Source: Seriola aureovittata
Taxonomy: Eukaryota; Chordata; Actinopteri; Carangiformes; Carangidae
Assembly (NCBI RefSeq): GCF_021018895.1
Contig: NC_079366.1
Span: forward strand, 30,084,271-30,148,270
Direction of reading: 5' to 3'
Length of the DNA stretch: 64,000 nucleotides
This document shows positions 1 to 11,572 of this stretch, piece by piece. The notes beneath the pieces were generated by a model. That model searched no databases, had not been told where the DNA came from, and was given only the letters and a program-made list of their open reading frames with translations. Every line of letters starts with the position of its first letter. Position 1 is the stretch's first letter. Position numbers and translations under genes: made by a program.

Positions 1-138
1 CTCAAACAGCTGGGGAGATCTAAAGTTGGTCACGACAACATTTTCCGTTGTTACAAACCAAAGAATGAAGCTTTTAAATGCATTAACTGCTTCAATGACA
101 AGGAACCTGTAGCCCAGTGTGTTGGTAATGTCGACTGA
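1..138 (+). CDS. Paralogue A: C-terminal end of a secreted deaminase-like protein (5' part outside window)
   Basis: The frame is open from base 1 to a TGA at 136-138 and encodes the last 45 residues. The segment GHDNIFRCYKPKNEAFKC aligns with GLNNIFRCDK, FDLQNIFRCDN and GLDNIFRCYN in the three downstream paralogues. It carries the same four-cysteine pattern (C, 9 residues, C-x2-C, 9 residues, C). The protein stops seven residues after the last cysteine, so A lacks the Gly/Arg/Lys-rich tail seen in B and D. The HAE and P-C-x3-C region lies upstream of the window and cannot be assessed. Family assignment is by direct comparison within the window; the function is not known to me. Confidence 0.85.
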   Translation, partial: LKQLGRSKVGHDNIFRCYKPKNEAFKCINCFNDKEPVAQCVGNVD

Positions 139-880
139 AGATTGTTAATTAATTCATGCTCAACAGAAATAATCTCTGCTTTCTGTCTAGTTTCATTGTG
201 CTTCTTCTCGCCCTTATGTTATTGTACTATTTCATTTTGTAAATGTGATAATTTTGTTATTTGGCTTTGGTTTGACCTGAAAGTTGGAGCCCCTGTTACT
301 TTGTTTTTTGGTATCTTTATCTTCGTATGTGATGTGATGAACACTCACACTTTGATATTATCACATCTGTCTTATTGTGCCACCTGCTGGTCACAGGCCT
401 GTACAACAACAATACAGCCACTACTGGATAAAAAATGAACTCCTATGCCATTATTGCAATATTATTGAAAAATACAACTTTATGACTAATATTTGTTTTA
501 TAAGACAGTGCATGGTTGAGCTCCGTCACACCTTAAACAATTTGTTGTAACAGCTTGTGGTGAAATAAGACAAACAAGATCTTCAAAAATGGAAACCGTC
601 ATATAAAATATTGCTCTACAAAATGAGCTCAAACTTCTTTTTCAGTTACAGCAGAGTGTATTAGTTTTAATCAGCTTAAATCTAATATTAAAAAGTGTCT
701 GATAATACTTCTCGGAATGGATACACACTGCTTATTGTAAACTGTTTTAAATAAACCAAGAAAAGAAACTTAACGTCAGTATTTCCAGTACTCATGTCAT
801 TGTACTCTAGTTCTCTGTAAAGCTTTGGAAAATCCTCTAATGTTGTGTTTCCTTTTCCCAAATTAAATCTTGGCTTGGCA
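139..880 (+). other. 3' UTR of paralogue A with conserved 3' end
   Basis: An ATTAAA signal lies at 862-867, followed by CTTGGCTTGGCATCGATTCT. Nearly the same motif follows the ATTAAA signals of paralogues C (13379) and D (22998). Upstream, 'CAGTATTT...AGTACT...TTGTACTCTA..TTCTCTGTAAAG' also matches D. The shared block supports a 3' UTR reaching about 880-900. Confidence 0.6.
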
Positions 881-1349
881 TCGATTCTGGTCATTTTTCT
901 GTGTCAGTTTGAGTATGAATGAGTAACTGCTGTCATCTGTTATTAACTGTTTAGATAAACCAAATAGTAACACCTTTTTTTAATATTTAAGTGCTTATGT
1001 CTGTCTTTCCTTTATTGGGTGGAGCGCAATGTTCTACTGTATAATGCAATTACATAACACCCTTCAGCCCTATACAACACAACAGTCAACTATACAATAT
1101 TATGTTATAATACATCATACATTAAAACCTTACTGTCATCATGTTATCATATACTAAACAAATACTTCAACTGGAAAAGTGGGTGAAATCAAACCGAATC
1201 CCATTAGGTAAAGAGATCACTCGCAAAGTATTAACTGTCAATGAACCATGAATTTTAGCACCGTTTTCTAATTTTTAGAGTTGTTATAAACACCAGACAA
1301 GGTTTTCTCCATTGAACCTGGTTATATTTTAAGTAAATACGAACTACTT

Positions 1350-1882
1350 CAGTGTTTCCTCTACATTCATTTAGCAGTGGCAGCCCGGAGGGGGTGGTTG
1401 AGGGATCCTATTGGAGTTAATTACTCGCGAGAGCGCGGCCTTGAAAGTGACGTCACGTTGTACGTTACTCACACTTTTAATGTAATCTTATTAGACAGTA
1501 ACATTAGACAGGGAGGAGTTGTTAAACAAAGTGGAGGAGAGCTGGGTGAAGGTGCAGGAGAGAGAGATGAGCCTGGGTACAAACTTTGCCACTGACTCTA
1601 CAGCCTCATCTAGCGGATCTTTATATGTTTATTTATTATTTTTATTTATTTAATGTTATTGTTTTATTTATTTTTTACTTTTTACATTTTCAACTGGTTA
1701 GAGTTGAAGTAACATTTATTTTTCACAAACCAAAGGTATTTATTTTTCTTGACATTGTATATGGCTGAGATATATATTGTAAAAGTTCAATGGTAGCGAT
1801 AAAAAACATCATCACCACCACCAGCACCACCACCCGGAGAGCATGCCCCCCACTGCTGAAAAAAATCCTGGAGGAAACACTG
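1350..1882. mobile_element. hAT-like non-autonomous DNA transposon (MITE)
   Basis: The ends form a perfect 12-bp inverted repeat: CAGTGTTTCCTC on the left and GAGGAAACACTG on the right. The match continues imperfectly into GCAGTGG/CCACTGC. The CAGTG terminus is typical of hAT elements. TACTT flanks both sides, which is shorter than the 8-bp target duplication expected for hAT, so the target site is partly eroded or the ends are slightly misplaced. No transposase frame is present inside; 533 bp suits a MITE. Confidence 0.65.
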
Positions 1883-1968
1883 TACTTCTAAGGAAATTTA
1901 TTTGCTTTTGAGACTGACACATATGTACAGGCCAGGCAGGGATGTCTAACCTTATCAGGGGCTGAAAA

Positions 1969-2394
1969 ATGAAGCCAACACCGAGGTATCACAAGCTGCA
2001 GTTCCTCTAACGGCCACTAGAGTCTGGCTCCAACAGTGAGTCAGTCCCCATAGACTCCCATGTTAAAATATCCAACTTTACAGCAGAAGTAAACATGTTT
2101 ACAGCCTGGTACAAAAACTGTTTTGGTCTCTAGAGCTAATTTCCTCCTTCATGACACCTGTTTATATAACTCACCTGTTTACATTTTATTTAGGACTAAA
2201 GTTATGGAGGATTGAGGGCGTGGCCTCTTTGAGTGACAGGTGGGTGAGCGTATGCTTGCCACAAACCGGCATGAACTGAAGTCTCAGCTCCACACACGCC
2301 CCTCCTCTTTGACCATTTATGGATTAGCTAGGAGTTAGAGGCGGAGTCAGACTCTGAACTTCACAACCGCTCTTCAGAAACCTGTGGGTGACGT
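1969..2394 (+). repeat. Dispersed repeat (unclassified), copy 1
   Basis: A segment beginning GAAGCCAACACCGAGGTATC and running through GCAGTTCCTCTAACGGCCAC recurs at 14122-14205 and 48925-49150. The last copy also shares the later parts (GTGAGTCA.TCCCCATAGACT and CAGAAACCTGTGGGTGAC). Three copies in 64 kb on the same strand indicate an interspersed element. I see no terminal repeats or coding capacity that would classify it. Confidence 0.6.
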
Positions 2395-2537
2395 CACGGA
2401 GGCTACGTCCCTCATGGTTTTTATGCTGTTCAGCGAAAACATGTTTCTGTGAAATTGTGGGTGTTGCAACACCCCTAACACCAACAAGTGTGAAGCGCAT
2501 GACTTGACAAACAGTCGACAAAACACAGCTAGCGGAC

Positions 2538-2627
<90 letters not shown>

Positions 2628-3050
2628 CTAACAAAAACTGCTGTCATACAAACACAGGTGAAGACCACACAGCTGCACTGAAAACACTTGTAAACAAACT
2701 GCTGTATTGTGTGTGATTTGAAAAGCTAAACAAGAAACTCTCCTTTGTAATTAAACAAATTCATTCGGTCACTTGACTGCATTTATATGGCGCTTCTATC
2801 CAAAGATCTTTACAGCGTAGGACAGTTTGCTGCCATCAGCGTGTGTGGGTGTGACTTTAGCCGTTCACACTGTTGATGGTTGTCACGATCAAATTAAGAG
2901 ATGAGAAAAAACAGGAAGACTTTGTTTTAGTCGTTAATCCACTAGTCATTCACTAAAGCAGAAGTCTTCATCTTATCTTCATCTCTTAATGACTAAACCC
3001 TTAGAGAGCTGCAGCACACATGCACAACTCAGCGAGGGACCACTGACACT
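2395..3050 (+). repeat. Intergenic duplication block, copy 1 (partner 15259-15995)
   Basis: GGCTACGTCC.TCATGGTTTT through the CA microsatellite, CACACAGCTGCACTGAAAAC, TATATGGCGCTTCTATCCAA and GAGAGCTGCAGCACACATGC is matched almost base for base about 12.9 kb downstream. The match ends near CAGCG.GGGACCACTGA. The second copy carries ~100 extra bases just after the microsatellite. This is probably part of the duplication history of the A-D gene array, although a long dispersed repeat is not excluded. Confidence 0.75.
2539..2627. repeat. (CA)n microsatellite
   Basis: CA dinucleotides with a single ACCA interruption near 2579. This produces spurious Thr-His and Cys-Val open frames on both strands. 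Confidence 0.95.
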
Positions 3051-3885
3051 GATGTCCACTGAAGCAGTTTTTGGTCGTAGGCTGTTGAACGAGGGTACAT
3101 TCTTTTTGACATATAGGCTACATCTTACTTTTGGTCTAAAACTGAGCTATACAGAGACACAAATGTCCTACACTCTTCAAGAGCTTGAGTGTAGAGGTGA
3201 AAAAATATTAAAATCATATCTAGTGCTCAGTGCTTTTGCTTTGTTTTAATAGGAAAAAATTGCTGTTGGTTTGAGTTTCTTTTAGTGTCTTTTGTTAAAC
3301 TTCCTTCTCTTTTAATCAAAAAGACAGATCACATCAGATAAAGTAAAAAAAATAATAAAAGAATGCAAGACTGTCTACAGAGCGTGAGGAGAGAGAAAAC
3401 TACTAATAATTACAAAACTTGCTTGTTAAATTTTAAAGCAAAGTCAGCAATTACACCCATACACCACATTTGTGAACATTTGAAAATAGAGGCCTCAAGA
3501 AATCTGCTACACCCCAAGTTCAATCTTCAGAAGCAATATTAAGATTAAGAAATATTTGGCCATCCAGCGTTTCATGTCCTTAAGATAAGGTAAACAAGAC
3601 TAAAGGTTCAGTTTTACAGAGTATAGCTGTGTTTTGGCACAATAGCAATTGTAAGGGAAAATAAAATAGGACCTATGATGGAGCTTTGGGGAACACCGCA
3701 GGAGAAAGCTGCAACAAATGATCAATCACAACGATTTTTAGGAAAAAAGGCCCTTTGATGACCTCTGAATCAGTCAACAACAAGCCTGCAAAGGTCATGG
3801 GTCAAGGCTACGTGACAACACAAATGCTACAGTGTGTGTTCAACTTCCTTTTACATCTTCTTCCTTCTTCATTATTTCTTTGTGA
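3051..3885. other. Intergenic sequence before paralogue B
   Basis: No gene is visible. The stretch around 3590-3720 (including GGAGCTTTGGGGAACACCGC) resembles sequence I associate with dispersed fish retroelements, but I cannot classify it. Confidence 0.4.
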
Positions 3886-3890
3886 CACGG

Positions 3891-3952
3891 TCAAATAAGG
3901 GCAGGGTGCCACTCTGAGGGTTTGGCCATGGTCAAACTCTCCTCTATAAAAA
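3891..3952 (+). promoter_or_regulatory. Paralogue B promoter: CArG-like box, TTTGGC box, TATA
   Basis: TCAAATAAGG (3891-3900), GGTGCCACTCTGAGGGTTTGG and TATAAAAA (3945-3952) occur in the same order and spacing at 14703-14764. A slightly diverged version is at 19420-19487, upstream of paralogue D. TCAAATAAGG differs from the SRF CArG consensus CC(A/T)6GG only at its first base. Spacing to the TATA box is ~45 bp in each case. Confidence 0.65.
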
Positions 3953-4017
3953 TGTTGTTTATATGTTTTTTTAAACTTAAGTCGCATTAGTCCTGATATT
4001 TTGTAAATATTTCAAAA

Positions 4018-4125
4018 GTTCACAGTTCAAGCAAAGGTTATTAAGGAAAGAGTATATAGCTTTTGGATGAGGATGAGGACACACTCAGAGTCAGTTGCTT
4101 TATAGACATCATCTTCAGGCAAAAA
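4018..4125 (+). repeat. Upstream segment shared by paralogues B and C
   Basis: AGTTCAAG.AAAG.TTATTAA, ATATA.CTTTTG, GACACACT.A and GACATCATCTTCAGGCAA are shared with 9500-9635, inside the first 5' UTR intron of C. In B the segment lies between the TATA box and the first coding exon. It supports B and C having arisen by duplication that included their 5' flanks. Confidence 0.55.
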
Positions 4126-4399
4126 CAAAAACACAAAAAACAAATAAAAAAAACACTTGCATCTCAGGGGTTGTTAATACAGATGAGAAAACAAACTTAG
4201 AAAAAACAAATCTTGCCTTTCAGGGCTTCCGTAGCTCTACAGTCAGTATGCATACTAAGAAAAAAAGTGCTTGTGGTTGACGCTGCACTAGTGTTACGCA
4301 ATGCATCGCACAAAGGAAATGGAGGATTATATATATTATAATTGTACATTGCAACATTATCATTGACATTTATGACTGACTCTAATAAACTCTGTTCAG

Positions 4400-7163
4400 A
4401 TGGCTGGCCTGTGCTGGATGGCTGTGATGCTGGCCTTCCTCCTGTCTGTTCCTAAAAACAGTTTGGCTGATAATTACAACGGCAGGCTTCCGCAAATTGT
4501 AAACGGCATCTTGAGAGGGTGAGTCAACTACTGAGTCATTTACTAAAAGAATTTTTTTCACCGAATGATGTGTTAAGACCACCATGGGCACATCAGGAGG
4601 GGCTGCATTTGATGGGGGGTATAGATATCAGAGTGAACAATAATGAAGCGAGGCTGAGAGTACAACGAGCAGATGTACATGTTATTTTGAATCCGCACTT
4701 CAACAAGAGTTTTGCTCAGTCTTGCTGTCAACAACTCAGAAATATTTCCTAATTCAGACTGATTTCCCCCAATCCACACAAGGTTAAGCAAATTACCCAT
4801 GTCTTTATTTGTTGTTTTATGAAATACAGTTTAAGAAAACTGATATTTTACAAGGAAGAAGCTTAAGAACTTTGCAGACACAAACACAGAGGCATGCTGC
4901 ATTAGTCACAGAGTAAATGGTGCAACGCTGCCACTTAGTGGTCAGTTTACGTAACTGCACTTTAGGCTCCAATACTTTGTTGAAGCATTGAGAGCTCAGT
5001 GGTGGTCATTTTATTTTTTATGCATGTCATCATACCATGATCATCATCTAGGTTTCGATGTGCATTCATCTGACAACTTTTCTTTACTCTACAACTGAGG
5101 TTACTGCCTTACACGTTCATATATCACACAACCTACACTGTGTTGTGTTCTGTATGTACATGGTGTGGTACAATACATGGTAGCATGTTCTGTTTTTTTC
5201 CTTTTGCAGGTATAGAGTAAAAGGCATGTTCAGTCTGGCTGTAAGAATCCCGAAAAACCAGAACCAGAACCAGAACATTAATCAAATCCTTAATCAAGTA
5301 TTCACAAGTGATCCTGCCAACAATGTGAAGAATACGATGAACAGCGGTGGTGTGTACACCGGCAGCCGGGTGGTTGCAGCCAAAGTTCAGAGACACGCCA
5401 CGGGAGGAGCTGATCACGCAGAGTCACGTGTCTTAGATCACTTTAACCACCTGCTCAACACGCGCAATGATAATGATTTTCTGCTTTTCTATGTTTATGC
5501 CTCCCCATGTGTGGAAAAATGTACAAGCCGCACGCATAATGATAACATTCTCCAAAGGATGAATCAAATTCTGGAATGGAACAGTTACGCAGTTGTGTTT
5601 TCTAAAATATTCAAGCCCAAAACTGGTCCAGCCAATACTGACGAGCAGCGTAGTGGCGCCCTTCAGCAACTCGGGACGTACCAAGGTTCCCAAGGTCAAA
5701 TTGGTCTAAACAACATATTCCGTTGTGATAAACAAGATAATCAGATGCAATGCAGCGTATGCTCTAGTGGTAATGGAGTTGCTCACTACTGCATTTCTGA
5801 TGGTACAGGAGTCGAGAGTGTTACAGGAGGTGAGACTGATAGAGGAGGTGAGAGTGATAGAGGAGGTGGGAGTGATAGAGGAGGTGAGACTGATAGAGGA
5901 GGTGAGAGTGTTACAGAAGGTGGGAGTGATAGAGGAGGTGGGAGTGATGGAGGAGGTGGGAGTGATGGAGGAGGTGGGAGTGATGGAGGAGGTGGGAGTG
6001 ATAGAGGAGGTGGGAGTGATGGAGGAGGTGGGAGTGATAGAGGTGGGAGTGATGGAGGTGGGAGTGATGGAGGAGGTGGGAGTGATAGAGGAGGTGGGAG
6101 TGATGGAGGAGGTGGGAGTGATAGAGGTGGGAGTGTTACAGAAGGTGGGAGTGATAGAGGAGGTGGGAGTGATGGAGGAGGTGGGAGTGATAGAGGTGGG
6201 AGTGTTACAGAAGGTGGGAGTGATGGAGGAGGTGGGAGTGATGGAGGAGGTGGGAGTGATAGAGGTGGGAGTGTTACAGAAGGTGGGAGTGATGGAGGAG
6301 GTGGGAGTGATGGAGGAGGTGGGAGTGATAGAGGTGGGAGTGTTACAGAAGGTGGGAGTGATAGAGGAGGTGGGAGTGATGGAGGAGGTGAGAGTGATAC
6401 AGAAGTTTGGAGTGGTAGAGGAAGTTCGATTGTTAGAGCAGGTAGGAGTGGTAAAAGAGGTGGGAAAGGTAAAAGAGGTGGGAAAGGTAAAAGAGGTGGG
6501 AAAGGTAAAGGAGGTAGGAGTGTTATAGGAGGTGGGAGTGTTACAGGAGGTAGGAGTGGTAAAGGAGGTGGGAGTGTTATAGGAGGAGGGAAAGGTAAAG
6601 GAGGTGGGAAAGGTAAAAGAGGTGGGAAAGGTAAAAGAGGTGGGAAAGGTAAAAGAGGTGGGAAAGGTAAAAGAGGTAGGAGTGTTATAGGAGGTGGGAG
6701 TGTTACAGGAGGTAGGAGTGGTAAAGGAGGTGGCAAAGGTAAAGGAGGTAGGAGTGGTAGAGGAGGTTGGAGTGGTAGAGGAGGTAGGAATGGTAGAGGA
6801 GGTTGGAGTGGTAGAGGAGGTAGGAATGGTAGAGTAGGTAGGAATGGTAGAGGAGGTAGGAATGGTAGAGGAGGTAGGAATGGTAGAGGAGGTAGGAATG
6901 GTAGAGGAGGTTGGAGTGGTAGAGGAGGTAGGAATGGTAGAGTAGGTAGGAATGGTAGAGGAGGTTGGAGTGGTAGAGTAGGTAGGAATGGTAGAGGAGG
7001 TAGGAGTGGTAGAGGAGGTTGGAGTGGTAGAGTAGGTAGGAATGGTAGAGGAGGTTGGAGTGGTAGAGGAGGTAGGAATGGTAGAGGAGGTTGGAGTGGT
7101 AGAGGAGGTAGGAATGGTAGAGGAGGTAGGAATGGTAGAGGAGGTAGGAATGGTAGAGGATGA
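4400..7163 (+). CDS. Paralogue B: secreted deaminase-like protein with a long Gly-rich repeat tail
   Basis: Coding exons are 4400-4518 and 5210-7163 (690 residues). The ATG directly follows an acceptor (CTCTGTTCAG). Donor GG|GTGAGT and acceptor TTTTGCAG|G restore an in-frame Gly. Residues 1-23 form a signal peptide (MAGLCWMAVMLAFLLS core). The domain (about 45-235) begins MFSLAVRIP and has HAE at 109-111, then 27 residues, then PCVEKC at 139-144, then YAVVFSKIF, then NIFRC with a four-cysteine motif (C, 8, C-x2-C, 9, C). HxE and PCx3C would bind the zinc of a cytidine-deaminase-type fold. From ~241 the protein is repeats: Gly/Ser/Asp/Arg to ~440, GKGKRGG to ~550, then GRGGRN/GRGGWS to the end. 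Neither a substrate nor deaminase activity is demonstrated. An extracellular nucleic-acid-binding or antimicrobial role is only inference. Confidence 0.85.
5811..7160 (+). repeat. In-frame coding tandem repeats of paralogue B
   Basis: 15-nt units (GGAGGTGGGAGTGAT type) run from ~5811 to ~6400, with a higher-order unit containing GTTACAGAAGGTGGGAGTGA repeated four times between ~6126 and ~6360. From ~6440, 18-nt units encode GKRGGK, and from ~6745 further 18-nt units encode GRGGRN or GRGGWS. Unit lengths are multiples of three, so expansions keep the frame. The same property leaves other frames open over long distances. Confidence 0.9.
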
Positions 7164-7292
7164 TCCAGTAGAACGGGTGGCAGAGGATGGGTAGGTTCAG
7201 TATCTAATGTGCTCACAATGAAAATGCCATAATGTTTACTTTCTTCACCATCATAGGTTAGCATGTTAGCTGTGAAGCTAAAGCATAAGAGC

Positions 7293-7298
7293 AATAAA
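7293..7298 (+). promoter_or_regulatory. Candidate poly(A) signal of paralogue B
   Basis: AATAAA lies 130 bases after the stop codon, in AGCAATAAAGAG. B lacks the conserved 3' end that A, C and D share. Confidence 0.5.
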
Positions 7299-7299
7299 G

Positions 7300-9060
7300 A
7301 GTTGTGTACTCACCCAGAAACAGACAGGCCTTTTTGTTGGAAATATAGAAATTTAAAGAACCAACATTTATAATTCATGATTTTAATTTGCTGCAGTGTG
7401 TGAGACACATAGTAACTTGGGCTTTGAAAAGTGGTGTGTGATTACAGATGAGGATAATGATCATTAATAGGGTGAATGATTCAGTGATCACTAACTCTCT
7501 GTTAGTAGATCCGGGCATCTGAAACTCCAAACATATCCTTTAAGTGTTACGTTCTATTCTGGTATAAAACACAAGAGCTGACTGACTAACACTTTTGAAA
7601 CGAGTGGGTTTACAGTCTATATTGTAAAGGTGAGTTTAGTTTGAATTTCAGTGAGTGGCTTTGAGCTATTGACGTGTTTCTATGTGGGTTCCATGAAGAA
7701 ATTTGCTCACCTCTGTGTCATTTAATGGGATGAAGTTTAATTTAATGTTATCCTTTTTTATTCTCTGTTAGATAAAAGCTTCAGTGTCTGTGTGATTCAC
7801 ACTGTGTTATCGTTTCTCTGTTGTATTTTTGCATGAATTTGAATATTTTTGACTTGTCAGGTAACGGCAGAGCGCTACACTCAGCGTTCGGCTAATCTGT
7901 CAAACTGCAGACCAGTACTTTATCTCTGAGGCTTGTAAAATGTATTTCCATGTCACGGCTCTGCCACACATAACAGTAAGTCTCCGCAGGAGCTACGACT
8001 AGCAGCAGGACTGGACACCGTCAAGTGGGCTCCGCCCCCTCAACATGACTGACAGTTGGCCCACTGCAGAGAAGAGCCACAAGAATTACCTGTGCTTGTT
8101 AGACCTGTACTTTGAGTCTGCAAAGCCAGTTTACTTTTATCAAGTGGTATGACAGCTGTATGATTCTTTATTTGAATAATAATTATTGCCTGAAAACCAG
8201 TGACTGAAATTAAATTGATTAATGTTAGGAAAGGGGAGAAAACTTTGGTGACTCCTGTTTTCTTTAAACATCATTGTAGGCAATGATTATTTCCTTCACC
8301 TCGCTCTCAGTTCACATTAAGGATGCACGATGTGCAAAAGAAATCATATTAAATTATTTTGGCAGATATTGCGATTTCAGTTGGAATGGTTGTTTTTGCA
8401 TTTCATTTTCACTGAAGGAAATTTAAGAATGATGGGATTTTTGTTGGGTCTACAATTCACACCAATGTTGTGACACATTTTACCTTTATCCCAAAAAAAT
8501 TGCAGCTCCTGCGATTTGGATATTGCACTCAGCGATATTGTGTTTTTGATTATATTTCGATTAAGCAGCAGTAGTTCACGTCCATCAATGAGTAAACATT
8601 TGTAGGGCGATTTAAACAAATATCCAGTGCCTCAATGATTATGACTAGGATTTGACGCTTGTTGACAACCACTAATATAACTGAGCAATACTCAGTTACT
8701 CAGCAGCAATACGAACGGTTGACTGCAGCGTCTGGTCGGTTAAAGAACGCTGATAGAAAATCACAAAGGTTTCTCTGACCTCAACGAAGTCCACTTTGTG
8801 CCTAAACCTGACCGGTGTTGCAACGTGCCTTATAATTGTAATAATATTATTATTATTACTTTTCTTTTTCACCATCATTTCTAGTCATTTTACTCATTTG
8901 TTAGATGTAGAGACTCGACTGTAGTGTCACATATGACATGGAGAAAGGGAGGGTCTGCTGAAAGGACACTGTCTCCCTGCACTGATAATACATTTTACCT
9001 TTAATTATATTCAACGGACAGAATTTGAATGTAAAGATAAAGTGATGACGCCACAGTAAA
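7300..9060. other. Intergenic sequence between paralogues B and C
   Basis: No coding exon of the family or of any other gene is visible. The segment is AT-rich with fragments of repeat-like sequence (for example GGATGCACGATGTGC near 8322). Short open frames here have no recognisable content. Confidence 0.5.
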
Positions 9061-9086
9061 GCTTTGGGCACGGTCTCACTCTGCTT

Positions 9087-9203
9087 CATAGAAAAAGCCC
9101 TTTCCTCCACAGTGTTCACACATTTCTTCCCAGCACTGAAAGGAACCCCGAGGGAGTCGACAGCTTCAGATCATCAGTCTCACACCTGTCCTTCATTACA
9201 CAG
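9087..9203 (+). promoter_or_regulatory. Paralogue C core promoter and non-coding exon 1
   Basis: A degenerate TATA (CATAGAAAAAG, 9087-9097) precedes a segment CACTGAAAGGAACC...GAG...CTTCAG.TCATCAGTC...CATTACACAG|GTGAG. It aligns with exon 1 of D (ending 19603). The donor at 9204 is strong. The CArG-like box seen in B and D is not recognisable here, so C may be regulated differently. Confidence 0.5.
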
Positions 9204-10132
9204 GTGAGATATACAACCAGATTTCCTTATAAAAAACAGCGCAATGGAAATTTAGTAGCTTTTGATAAATGTATTTGTTACAGCATCAAAGTGACAAAGA
9301 GGAGGAAAATGTAATTGTTCTTTTAGTTCTCAAGACTGATTATCACATTTTGAATAAAGATTAGACTATAAACAATAGAAACATTAAGAATTAATTCACA
9401 AATAACAAAAGACTTGTTTGCTTTGTTAATTACAGACATTCATAGAGGTCCTGTACTAAATCTCATTAGACCGAAATCTTGCAAGAATGTCAAAGGCTTG
9501 CAGTTCAAGAAAAGTTTATTAAAGCTAGACCATATAACTTTTGCTGAGCAAAGAACAAAGTTAATTTGCAGCCACAATTGGCAATTAGAGGACGACACAC
9601 TGAATTTCCCTCGATTGACATCATCTTCAGGCAACAACAACCATGTCTCCAGCCCAGTGTGTTTTCTCATTGGGTTTGACATTTCTTCTTATTAGTCTAA
9701 TAATAGAAAATGTGTATGTTTTTTGGATGAAAATATTTTGATTGCTTTGAGTTGTTTTTGAACATTTGATGCTGTGAAGGAAACTGTGATGGACATTTTT
9801 ACATTATAGACAAAATAATAATCTGAAAAAGTAATTTTATCGATAATGAAAATACTCAATAGTTGCAACCCTTGTCCAAGATTTTGTCACAGAATGAGAA
9901 CTGTAGATTTTGTCCCCCCATCTCTTATTATAAAGTGCATTATGAAGGGATGTTTGAAAGGCCAGTATTAAAAGCAAGAACGATTACAGCAAGAAAAGCC
10001 TGTTGCGTTGTTCCCATGAGCACCTGGCTATTGCTTCAACAGATGAAAGATTGTGACCTTATGCTTTTACATTACAATGACATACATTTTTACTTTTGAC
10101 GTTTATTGTTGCTCATGTCTTTTCCGTTTTAG

Positions 10133-10163
10133 GTCTCAGATCCTGCCGGCAGCAGCGGTGAAG
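10133..10163 (+). other. Paralogue C non-coding exon 2
   Basis: A short exon lies between TTTCCGTTTTAG and GTGAGAAC. Its sequence GATCCTGCCGGCAGCAGCGGTGAAG aligns with D's exon 2, CATCCTGCTGACAACAGTAATGAAG. Where D has ATGAAG at the exon end, C has GTGAAG, so C must start in the next exon. Confidence 0.6.
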
Positions 10164-10375
10164 GTGAGAACTCCCTTGATCCTGATTTGTTCACTTTTTG
10201 TTCGACTCTTTGCCAAATTTCCAACAGATTTTTTTCTACATTTACTTTAACTAACCTTGCTGAACTTCACAGAAAAAACTCCAACTACAACCAGTTACAA
10301 CCTGTTATCATTATTATTATTATCACCCTCCCTGTTTTAATGCTCTGTGGTGATGCTGTTGTTAAAAACACTCAG

Positions 10376-11526
10376 ATGGCTGGCCTGAGATGGATGGCTG
10401 TGACGCTGGCCGTGTTCCTGTCTACTGGAAACAGTTTGGCCGTGGGTCAGAACCAACTTTTAACAATTGTACAACAAGTTCTGAGAAAGTGAGTCAACTT
10501 TCTCTGTAATGTAGAGGGAAAACTTAAAGGCCTGAACATTACATGATCCTGAGGATATGATGATGTTTGTTTCTGTAACAGCTGTTTATGGATTTTTAAA
10601 GAAAATAAACTTTGTAACTCTATATCTCTATATCAATATTTCAAACAAATGATTAGTAATCTGAAGAGGAACAAATCTTTCATCTCTTTTTTCTGTTGAG
10701 AACTGAACTAGTTTAATCGAATGAATTTATATTTTCTGTATGTTGATTGTCTCTTTCTATTATTCAGAGAGTTTCTATGATCAAAGTCTTTGATCGGTGC
10801 CTCCTTCCATCTGTCTGATCAAACATACCCACTAACATCTGTGTCTGTTTCATTTGGCAGGTATACAAGACCCAACAATGATCAAAGGTCAGCAAAGATT
10901 TATGTAAACTTTACTTATTTGTTCATAAAACTGCTTCAAATGCTCAAAGAAACTGGTTTCAGCAGCAGTAGACACATCTGTACCGCTAGCACCAGCCATG
11001 CTGGGCCGTGTCTATGGAGACGTCATGCGGCTGTTGTAAACGTTCATCATTTGTAAATTGATTCGTTCAGTTCAGCGTTCACAAAAAATATGTGTTCATG
11101 CACATAACTGAGTATTTTACAAGACAACACTTACAAGTTAAAGTTATAAGTTACAGCAAAGACAAAGGACAGAAAAAGAAAAACAAAAGACTATTGTAGC
11201 GGAGGGTTACAAACCTGTACTGTATGTATGGCAGCACGCTTAAGCCACCTAAACCCAACTGCACAATTAAGCTAATAAAGGTAGGCCGCTAGCCACTAGA
11301 CTTATTACAACACTAAATAAACAGACATAAACACACTCAGAGTAAACAGAGTGAAACACTAGATTTAGATCTGCTAAATCACTGAACTAATTCCCACACT
11401 AATGGTTCCAAGTTGCCAAGGTCCATTAGGTTACCAAACTTAAGAACTAGGAGAGCTAGGAGCTAAGTGTGGCTACTTCAGCCGAAGCAGTCTCTTTCTT
11501 TTGGTCTTCTCTCAAACTTGCACACA

Positions 11527-11572
<46 letters not shown>

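Noticed and set aside
2324..2668. Cys-Val and Thr-His open frames at CA/GT repeats (also at 11467, 15160, 50534 and 59775)
   Set aside because: Translations of dinucleotide microsatellites.
5725..6528. 267-residue Val/Glu-rich open frame in another plus frame
   Set aside because: A frame shadow of the same coding repeat, with no signal peptide or conserved domain of its own.
5226..7163. Silk, collagen or antifreeze identity for paralogue B from its Gly-rich tail
   Set aside because: No Gly-X-Y, Ala-Ala-Thr or other diagnostic pattern; the N-terminal domain is shared with tail-less A.
5786..7294. 502-residue Pro/Leu-rich open frame on the minus strand
   Set aside because: It is the complement of the Gly-rich repeat of paralogue B. 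Repeat units in multiples of three keep all frames free of stops; it lacks splice or promoter support.
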